Source: Granulosicoccus sp.
GTDB taxonomy: Bacteria > Pseudomonadota > Gammaproteobacteria > Granulosicoccales > Granulosicoccaceae
NCBI GenBank assembly: GCA_023301725.1
Contig: JALZUD010000014.1
Coordinates: 1 to 58,859 of the forward strand
DNA length: 58,859 bases
Reading direction: 5' to 3'
In this document: piece by piece, positions 53,199 to 58,859 of the stretch
How the letters are laid out: every line of letters starts with the position of its first letter
Numbering within the stretch: the first letter of the stretch is position 1
The notes under the pieces: generated by a model
Database searches by the model: none
The model's input: the letters and a program-made list of their open reading frames with translations, nothing else
What the model was told of the DNA's origin: nothing
Made by a program: the position numbers and the translations under genes

Positions 53199-54593
53199 AT
53201 GAATAAACTCGATATTGTAGAACTCCTTGCCACCAAGCCTGATGGACAAGTCATCACCGTGCAAGGTTGGGCTCGAAGCCGGCGTGACTCCAAGGCAGGC
53301 TTGTCTTTTATTGCGCTGTACGACGGCACGTGCTTTGATGCCTTGCAGGTGATTGTCGATGCGTCGATAAGCAACTACGAAAACGATGTATTGCGGGTGT
53401 CAGCCGGATTTGCAATTGAAGTCACCGGCACCTTGGTTGAGTCACAAGGCAAAGGCCAAAGTGTTGAGCTTCAAGCAACGGCATTAACGATCGTTGGGGA
53501 TGTGGATGATCCCGAGCAGTACCCCATTGCCAAAAAACGTCACACGTTTGAATATCTGCGGCAAGTGGCACATTTGCGTCCACGCACGAATGCTTTTGGC
53601 GCCATAAGCCGAGTGCGCTCCACTTTATCCAGCTCTATTCATCGCTATTTTAAAGAGCGCAATTTTCAGTGGGTGAACACGCCTATTATCACCACCAGTG
53701 ATTGTGAGGGTGCAGGCGAGTTGTTTCGGGTCAGTACACTTGATGCTTTGAAGCCAGCAACAACCGATGGTGGCAAGGTAGATTTCGACAAGGATTTTTT
53801 TGCCAGAGAAGCTTATCTAACCGTTAGTGGTCAACTCAATGCAGAAAGCTATGCATTGGCTTTAAGCAAAGTGTATACATTTGGCCCTACCTTTCGCGCC
53901 GAAAACTCTAACACTAGTCGGCATCTGGCAGAGTTCTGGATGGTAGAGCCTGAGATGGCGTTTGCTACCCTTGATGACAACGCAGCACTGGCTGAAGATT
54001 TTTTGCGGTATCTGTTTAATGCCGTGCTAGAAGAGTGCGAAGACGACATGGCGTTTTTTGCGCAGCGTATTGATAAGGACGCATTGACACGGCTACAACA
54101 CGTCGCGAAGGCCAGCTTTGAGCGTATGGATTATAGCGACGCTATTGTGCTTCTAGAAAAATCGGGTAAGAAATTCGATTATCCGGTTAGCTGGGGTCTG
54201 GACTTGCAATCAGAGCATGAGCGCTGGTTGGCTGAAGAGCATGTCGGGCGTCCAGTCATTTTGCAAAATTACCCCAAAGAGATTAAAGCGTTTTACATGC
54301 GTGAAAATGATGACGGTAAAACGGTTGCTGCCATGGATGTATTAGCGCCAGGTATCGGGGAGATTATTGGGGGTAGTCAGCGTGAAGAACGTCTGTCGGT
54401 GCTCGACGCAAAGCTCGATGCGCTAGGCCTTCAAGAAGAGCTAGAGTGGTATCGCGATTTACGTCGCTATGGGTCGGCACCGCATGCGGGGTTTGGTATG
54501 GGTTTTGAGCGTGTGCTTAATTATGTGACGGGTATGGAAAACATACGCGATGCGATTCCTTTTCCACGCGTGCCACGAAGCGCACCTTTCTAA
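53199..54593 (+). CDS. asnS: Asparaginyl-tRNA synthetase
   Basis: 464 residues, the usual size. An OB-fold anticodon-binding domain (about 15-110: [25 protein letters not shown]) precedes the class IIb catalytic core. Motif 2 is [22 protein letters not shown] and motif 3 [15 protein letters not shown]; the substrate loop has [12 protein letters not shown]. It charges tRNA-Asn with asparagine. It begins 24 bp after holA, so the two may be co-transcribed. Confidence 0.97.
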   Translation: MNKLDIVELLATKPDGQVITVQGWARSRRDSKAGLSFIALYDGTCFDALQVIVDASISNYENDVLRVSAGFAIEVTGTLVESQGKGQSVELQATALTIVGDVDDPEQYPIAKKRHTFEYLRQVAHLRPRTNAFGAISRVRSTLSSSIHRYFKERNFQWVNTPIITTSDCEGAGELFRVSTLDALKPATTDGGKVDFDKDFFAREAYLTVSGQLNAESYALALSKVYTFGPTFRAENSNTSRHLAEFWMVEPEMAFATLDDNAALAEDFLRYLFNAVLEECEDDMAFFAQRIDKDALTRLQHVAKASFERMDYSDAIVLLEKSGKKFDYPVSWGLDLQSEHERWLAEEHVGRPVILQNYPKEIKAFYMRENDDGKTVAAMDVLAPGIGEIIGGSQREERLSVLDAKLDALGLQEELEWYRDLRRYGSAPHAGFGMGFERVLNYVTGMENIRDAIPFPRVPRSAPF

Positions 54594-54600
54594 TTAGGTT

Positions 54601-54670
54601 CGTCATTCCTGCGCAGGCGGGAATCTGATGTGATACGCCTATTGATTCCCGCCTTCGCGGCAACGACGTG
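54601..54670. repeat. 70-bp palindromic intergenic repeat, copy B
   Basis: CGTCATTCCTGCG...CAACGACGTG, same family as 35128-35198. Lies right after asnS and could also act as a transcript end for it. Confidence 0.75.
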
Positions 54671-54683
54671 TTCTATATAGACT

Positions 54684-54774
54684 CGTCATTCCCGCGCAAG
54701 TGGGAGTCTGACGTGATGTGCCTATGGATCCCCGTCTTCGCACGAATGACGTGTTTTGTTTTGCGGGAATGACG
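54684..54774. repeat. 70-bp palindromic repeat, copy C, plus a partial unit
   Basis: 54684-54753 repeats copy B in direct orientation (CGTCATTCCCGCG...GAATGACGTG), and GCGGGAATGACG at 54763-54774 is an extra right end. Both full copies are exactly 70 bp. Confidence 0.75.
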
Positions 54775-54919
54775 TTTTTTATATGCAAGGTTCGTCATGA
54801 GCCTCACTGAACAGCCGATAATCTATACAGCTGATTTGTTTTTGATGGCTATTGCGGGGATTACACAGTAGGTTCAGTGGTAGGCTTAATAATCAAAAGC
54901 TAGCGAAGGAGCGCGGTTA

Positions 54920-55648
54920 ATGAACACTCTACTCAGGGATAAAGACACGAGCATGAAGCGTATCGAAGCGATCAGCAGGTTTTATCGGTCAGGGCCTCTG
55001 CGTTGTAATCAGAGTGGATTTACCCTTGTCGAAGTTGCGATTGTGCTCGCTATTGTCGGATTGGTTTTGGGCGGTGTATTTCAGGGCCAGGCGTTGGTAG
55101 ACAGTGCAAGAGTGCGAGCAATGTCTACAGAAATCAGCGGCATCCAAACAGCTATGCTTTCATTTCAGGACCGCTATCGAGCTATTGCAGGTGATTTCTC
55201 CAAAGCTTCCCTACAGATTGATAGTGCTGCGGTGGCGGGCAATGGAAACGGCAGAATCGATGCGTCTGCAGAGCGTGCGGGAGTTTGGCAGCAGTTGTCA
55301 CTCGCAGGGTTTATAAGTGGGAGCTATGATGGCGTTCAAGGTGCCACCGGTACGGCCAGCGATGTAAATTGTAGCCCTACAACATGCCCGCAAAACCCGT
55401 TCAGTGGTTTCTACAAAATCAGCTATGGATCGCAAGCTGCCGATAGTGGAGATGCCGCCAATGAAATCTTTACAGGCGATCAAGTACCAGTTCACATTCT
55501 GTCTCAGCTCGACGCTAGGCTCGATGACGGTGTAGCTAACACGGGCAAATTCCGCGTACATCAAGAATACGCATCAGCCTGCACTGTGAGTGGCGACTGG
55601 AACGTGTCAAGCGATGCTGTGAACTGTGCTGCTGTTCTGCGCGATTAG
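54920..55648 (+). CDS. Type IV pilin-like prepilin
   Basis: 242 residues. The prepilin peptidase site is QSG|FTLVEV, with Glu5 of the mature protein present and a hydrophobic helix FTLVEVAIVLAIVGLVLGGVFQGQ. The ~30-residue leader is unusually long; an internal ATG 11 codons in would shorten it. The globular part has two Cys pairs (CSPTTC and a C-terminal pair) that could form pilin-type disulfide loops. GGAG at 54908 supports the ATG at 54920. It is isolated from other pilus genes, so it may be a minor pilin or pseudopilin. Confidence 0.85.
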   Translation: MNTLLRDKDTSMKRIEAISRFYRSGPLRCNQSGFTLVEVAIVLAIVGLVLGGVFQGQALVDSARVRAMSTEISGIQTAMLSFQDRYRAIAGDFSKASLQIDSAAVAGNGNGRIDASAERAGVWQQLSLAGFISGSYDGVQGATGTASDVNCSPTTCPQNPFSGFYKISYGSQAADSGDAANEIFTGDQVPVHILSQLDARLDDGVANTGKFRVHQEYASACTVSGDWNVSSDAVNCAAVLRD

Positions 55649-55683
55649 CAGCGAACAGCCCCAAGAGGCCGTCCGCTCGCGGA

Positions 55684-55803
55684 TCAAATGGCAGAAATTA
55701 TGCCCATAGTGGAAAAAGCAACAATTACGCAAAGAATGCCAAAACTCATAAAGTAGGCGCTTTTTGCAAATCGTCTTTCGTCTCTTGATCGTGTGTTGTG
55801 CAT
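55684..55803 (-). CDS. Small membrane protein (39 residues)
   Basis: An ATG at 55803 with GGAG eight to twelve bases upstream opens a 39-codon frame ending in TGA at 55684. The peptide has a charged N-terminus (MHNTRSRDERRFAK) and one membrane helix (FMSFGILCVIVAFSTMGIISAI), so an N-in single-pass protein is likely. No family is recognised. It lies downstream of ntrC in the same direction, separated by about 280 bp. Confidence 0.6.
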   Translation of the reverse strand: MHNTRSRDERRFAKSAYFMSFGILCVIVAFSTMGIISAI

Positions 55804-56080
55804 TTGAATTACTCCATGTGAAGAATGGATTTCGCTATCTTTAGTACATCTTGCTCATATTGGGACAAGTGTTATTCCAATTTGTTCAAAATGAGCTTGA
55901 TGTCTTAGCTTACGCGTCCAGCTGGATTTGGATGACAAATGCATGTTTCTTGTAACCTTTCGCTTGTCCCTTTGGTTTGTATGCGCTGTGCAAAAATGCC
56001 ACATTGGGCGATGCGCTCTTGCTGATAACCACATGCGCAAATTATTGTCAGCGCGTGTGCAGAGGAGCATTAAACAATGG
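55804..56080. other. Region between ntrC and the small membrane protein gene
   Basis: No convincing gene. A 71-codon minus-strand frame (55855-56070) begins just after ntrC but has unusual, Arg/His-rich composition and no ribosome binding site, so I do not call it. The promoter of the 39-residue gene should be here. Confidence 0.4.
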
Positions 56081-57502
56081 CTACTCCATATCCAGTTCTT
56101 TTATCTTGCGAGTAAGCGTGTTTCTACCCCAACCAATTAGCTTGGCAGCTTCTTGGCGTCGGTCTTGTGTTTTGTTTAACGCACATTGAATCAGAATTTT
56201 TTCTATCGTTGGTTGCGCGCTACTGAGCAAATCGGTGTTGCCTTCCAAGAGCTGTTGATTGGCCCATTGACGAAAACCACTTTCCCAATCGCTTTCACGT
56301 ATGCGGGACGTTTTAGTATCTGGCTCGGGCATGTCTTCAATAGCAAGATCATTGCTGTTGGCCATCACGGTTAGCCAGTTAGCGGTGTTTTGCAATTGCC
56401 GAACGTTGCCTGGCCAATCAAGCGATGACACATGTGCTTCAAATTCGGCAGACATCAGCTTGGGCTCTTCGCCAAGTTCTTTCGCAGCTTTGGACAAGAA
56501 ATGTTTTAACAGGCGTGGAATATCTTCACGGCGTTCTCGTAGGGGTGGTGCTTCAATACGAATAACATTCAAGCGATGATAAAGATCCTCGCGGAACCGC
56601 TTTTCTTCAACTAGCGCATTCAAATCCTGATGAGTTGCCGCAATGATTCTAACGTCAACCGCAATAGGTACATGCCCACCGACACGATAGAATTGTCCAT
56701 CGGCTAATACTCTGAGTAAACGTGTTTGTAAGGTCGCGGGCATATCACCAATTTCATCGAGAAACAGTGTTCCGCCATCGGATTGCTCGAAACGACCGAT
56801 GCGCGTATTTTGCGCTCCAGTAAACGAGCCTTTCTCGTGGCCAAACAATTCAGACTCCATAAGATCGTGCGGTATGGCTGCCATATTCAATGCTACAAAT
56901 GGCTCGTTGGCTCGTGGACTGTGCCGATGCAATGCATGTGCAATAAGTTCTTTACCTGTGCCACTCTCACCATTGATCAGGACTGTAATCTTGGAGCGTG
57001 ACAAACGGCCAATGGCTTTGAACACATCTTGCATGGCAGGTGCGTCTCCAATCAGTTCGGTTGGATCCTCTTGACGTGCCTTGTTGTTGCTTTTTTTAGT
57101 CAGTGCGCGCGAGGCTGCCCTTTCATCTTTTTGCACGTTACAGGCACGTTTTACTTGTTCTAGAACAGTGTCTACATCAAATGGTTTGGGTATGTATTCA
57201 AAAGCACCTCCTTCATAAGCGGACACTGTGCTGTCCAGATCTGAAAATGCCGTCATGATGAGCACGGGCGTGTCTGGGTGGTCTTTCTTGAATTTGCTCA
57301 GCAGGCTCAAACCGTCTGAGCCCGGCATGCGGATGTCGCTAATAATGGCATCAGGTGCAATGGCATTGTCGCGCATAGCTTGCAGTGCTTCATCAGCTGA
57401 TTCAAATGCACTGACTTCCATGCCTGCCTGTTTTAGTGTTTTCTCTAATACCCAGCGGATAGACTGATCGTCATCAACAACCCATACATATTCTTTATTC
57501 AT
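56081..57502 (-). CDS. ntrC: Nitrogen regulation response regulator NtrC
   Basis: 473 residues from the ATG at 57502, which overlaps the ntrB stop; the frame is open 20 codons further but that lies inside ntrB. REC domain with VVDDDQSIR and phospho-acceptor Asp in ISDIRMPGSDGL (about residue 54). AAA+ sigma54-activation domain with GESGTGKELIAHAL, the sigma54 loop GSFTGA (a common variant of GAFTGA), and Walker B GGTLFLDEIGD. C-terminal Fis-type HTH: RRQEAAKLIGWGRNTLTRKIKEL. It activates sigma54 promoters of nitrogen-scavenging genes when phosphorylated. Confidence 0.96.
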   Translation of the reverse strand: MNKEYVWVVDDDQSIRWVLEKTLKQAGMEVSAFESADEALQAMRDNAIAPDAIISDIRMPGSDGLSLLSKFKKDHPDTPVLIMTAFSDLDSTVSAYEGGAFEYIPKPFDVDTVLEQVKRACNVQKDERAASRALTKKSNNKARQEDPTELIGDAPAMQDVFKAIGRLSRSKITVLINGESGTGKELIAHALHRHSPRANEPFVALNMAAIPHDLMESELFGHEKGSFTGAQNTRIGRFEQSDGGTLFLDEIGDMPATLQTRLLRVLADGQFYRVGGHVPIAVDVRIIAATHQDLNALVEEKRFREDLYHRLNVIRIEAPPLRERREDIPRLLKHFLSKAAKELGEEPKLMSAEFEAHVSSLDWPGNVRQLQNTANWLTVMANSNDLAIEDMPEPDTKTSRIRESDWESGFRQWANQQLLEGNTDLLSSAQPTIEKILIQCALNKTQDRRQEAAKLIGWGRNTLTRKIKELDME

Positions 57503-58554
57503 GGTGCTATTTCCAAGGGTATTAGTACTGTGAATTTTGTATTGCCAGGTTCGCTGGTGCATTCGATAATGCCACCGAGTTGATTCATCATGGATTGTGC
57601 GATAGATAAGCCAAGCCCAGTACCGCTATCAAAGCCTGTAACCATGGGGTAAAAAATCTGATCCATGAGGTGTTCAGGAACACCTGGGCCGTTGTCGTGT
57701 ATTGAGAGGTTGGCAACCAGGCGATGCCGCGTCCCCGCTATAGTGAAGTTGCTAACCACTCGTGAACTAAACACAATGGTTCCCGCTTCACCAACAGCTT
57801 GAATGGCATTGCCAGCGATATTGAGGATGACCTGCACCAGTCGATCTCTGTCGTTCAGGCATTCAGGAATGCTAGGGTCGTAATCAAATCTGACCTGTAC
57901 TCCATCGGGTGCGCTGGCAATAATGATTTTGCGCACATGTTCGAGCACTTCGTGCAAATTGATAGGGGTGCGTTTCGGCTTGGTGGTAGGGCCAAGCATT
58001 CTGTCTATCAGGCTTTGTAGTCTGTCTGCTTCACGGATGATAATGGCTGTGTATTCACCAAGCTCCATGTTGGGCAGTTGCCGATCTAGCAACTGTGCAG
58101 CTCCACGCAAACCGCCTAGCGGATTTTTAATTTCGTGTGCAAGGCCACGCAGTAGTGAGCTGGCGTGTTCCTGTTGAGCCACCATGGCCTCATCGCGTGC
58201 AATGCGAAGCGGTCGATCGATGGTGTTTATTTCCAGCGCAAGCGCTATCGAGTTGTCGCTATTCCGGAACGGCGACAGTGACATGTCCACCAGTTGTGGA
58301 TCTTGCCCGTGTGGCTCTACAGTGATTTGCCGTTCGGTAAAAGGTTGACCGCTGATCAGCGCATCCCGCAGACGAGCAAACAGGGTGTCTGGAATGGTCA
58401 GCATGCGAGGTAATTGCTGACCTAGAACCTTGCGCGTACTGATGCCCAGGAGCTGCTCTGCAGCGCTGTTCAGGTACGTGATTCGCATGCGCTCATCCAA
58501 AGCCATTACGGCTGTGGCCATGGAATCCAGTAGGGTGTTGGTGCTTGGGTTCAT
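57499..58554 (-). CDS. ntrB: Nitrogen regulation sensor kinase NtrB
   Basis: About 351 residues from the ATG at 58554 (frame open to 58590). Cytosolic kinase with N-terminal PAS domain (LLDSMATAVMALDERMRITYLNSAAEQLLG), HisKA box with catalytic His in LAHEIKNPLGGLRGAAQLL, N box NIAGNAIQAV, and G boxes DNGPGVP and GTGLGLSIAQ. It phosphorylates or dephosphorylates NtrC under control of PII. glnA, its usual neighbour, is not upstream; instead there is an AT-rich promoter region with an NtrC box and a repeat array. Confidence 0.95.
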   Translation of the reverse strand: MNPSTNTLLDSMATAVMALDERMRITYLNSAAEQLLGISTRKVLGQQLPRMLTIPDTLFARLRDALISGQPFTERQITVEPHGQDPQLVDMSLSPFRNSDNSIALALEINTIDRPLRIARDEAMVAQQEHASSLLRGLAHEIKNPLGGLRGAAQLLDRQLPNMELGEYTAIIIREADRLQSLIDRMLGPTTKPKRTPINLHEVLEHVRKIIIASAPDGVQVRFDYDPSIPECLNDRDRLVQVILNIAGNAIQAVGEAGTIVFSSRVVSNFTIAGTRHRLVANLSIHDNGPGVPEHLMDQIFYPMVTGFDSGTGLGLSIAQSMMNQLGGIIECTSEPGNTKFTVLIPLEIAP

Positions 58555-58726
58555 GGGGTTACATGTTGATGTCACGGTATAGCACTGCAAATAGCGCTCC
58601 TTGTTGGAGCAAGATTGATTTTATAAATATCAATTAAAAAATGTATATAGAACAATGATGTAGAAATATATTCGTGTATGCGTGATCTAACAATACGCCC
58701 TTACTAAGTGCATTTTACAGATTTAA

Positions 58727-58743
58727 CGCACTAAAAAAGTGCA
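58727..58743. promoter_or_regulatory. NtrC-binding site upstream of ntrB
   Basis: The core GCAC-N7-GTGC fits the enteric NtrC consensus (TGCAC-N7-GTGCA), with a single mismatch at the first base. A further half-site GTGCA lies at 58708-58712. It is ~175 bp upstream of ntrB and suggests autoregulation. Confidence 0.6.
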
Positions 58744-58760
58744 TGACATCCCAATCTCTT

Positions 58761-58859
58761 GATTGCAGGGATTGCAGGGATTGCAGGGATTGCAGGGATT
58801 GCAGGGATTGCAGGGATTGCAGGGATTGCAGGGATTGCAGGGATTGCAGGGATTGCAGG
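58761..58859. repeat. Perfect 9-bp tandem repeat, eleven copies, open at right edge
   Basis: GATTGCAGG repeated eleven times without a mismatch, filling the last 99 bp and reaching the window end, so the true copy number is unknown. A 9-bp unit keeps reading frame if translated. Confidence 0.97.

Noticed and set aside
55855..56070. 71-codon minus-strand frame after ntrC
   Set aside because: No ribosome binding site and atypical composition; the plus-strand frames in the same stretch look equally unconvincing.
58761..58859. CRISPR array or iteron origin
   Set aside because: Nine-base units without spacers; no replication gene in view.
1..58859. tRNA, rRNA, prophage, integron or insertion sequence
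   Set aside because: I looked for tRNA TpsiC-arm patterns, transposase or integrase motifs and phage genes and found none; a tRNA search program would be needed to be certain.

Overview
The window looks like chromosomal DNA of a free-living, probably marine or halotolerant, gammaproteobacterium. The basis is the gene complement: HrpB-type helicase, monomeric NADP isocitrate dehydrogenase, quinone-type PyrD, HolA, AsnS, NtrB/NtrC, a YbbA/YbbP-like ABC exporter, paired DUF4398/OmpA lipoproteins, a choline/betaine ABC importer and a bicarbonate transporter. A Granulosicoccus-like relative is only a guess. I saw no rRNA, tRNA, prophage, insertion sequence, integrase or CRISPR array. Gene density is high, and most operon joints are 4-bp ATGA overlaps or very short gaps.

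Layout. 1-9.5 kb: hrpB, icd, the degraded 3' end of a short-chain dehydrogenase gene, a class V aminotransferase, an EamA permease, then a minus-strand HisC-like aminotransferase coupled to a metallo-beta-lactamase-fold hydrolase. 9.8-14 kb: a polar amino-acid-type ABC importer (permease, binding protein, permease, no ATPase) running into a membrane di-iron hydroxylase and a Rieske ferredoxin, a MocD/MocE-like catabolic unit of unknown substrate. 14-20.7 kb: FtsX-like exporter, DUF481 barrel, a receiver-kinase protein, and a divergent Ras-like small GTPase preceded by what look like frame-disrupted small genes. 21-25.8 kb: OmpA-family protein, an unknown membrane-anchored protein, a tandem CDGSH protein, EamA and MATE transporters.

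25.8-35 kb is the most accessory-looking part. It holds a Ser/Thr kinase fused across a membrane segment to a caspase-like domain, a glycosyltransferase, rpe, a regulator that joins a LacI-type ligand domain to a C-terminal LuxR helix-turn-helix, an EndoU-like protein with no evident immunity gene, a GPH-type symporter, and an SbtA/SbtB-like bicarbonate transporter with its PII-like partner. 35-45 kb: SNF2-family helicase with a SWIM finger, a porin, a choline/glycine-betaine importer (choXWV) preceded by an array of 11-bp repeats, and two lipoproteins. 45-58.9 kb: alpha/beta hydrolase, a Pat-type protein acetyltransferase facing an HDAC-family deacetylase, a DHH phosphoesterase, pyrD, holA, asnS, a type IV pilin-like protein, a 39-residue membrane peptide, and ntrBC with a good NtrC box upstream.

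The repeat content is notable. There is a 9-copy 14-bp minisatellite between pyrD and the DHH gene, a perfect 11-copy 9-bp array running off the right edge, a 6-copy 11-bp array before choX, and a dispersed ~70-bp palindromic family (one copy near 35.1 kb, two near 54.6 kb). Best candidates for something undescribed are the ABC/MocDE-like unit, the LacI-LuxR fusion regulator, the kinase-caspase fusion, and the small-GTPase locus.
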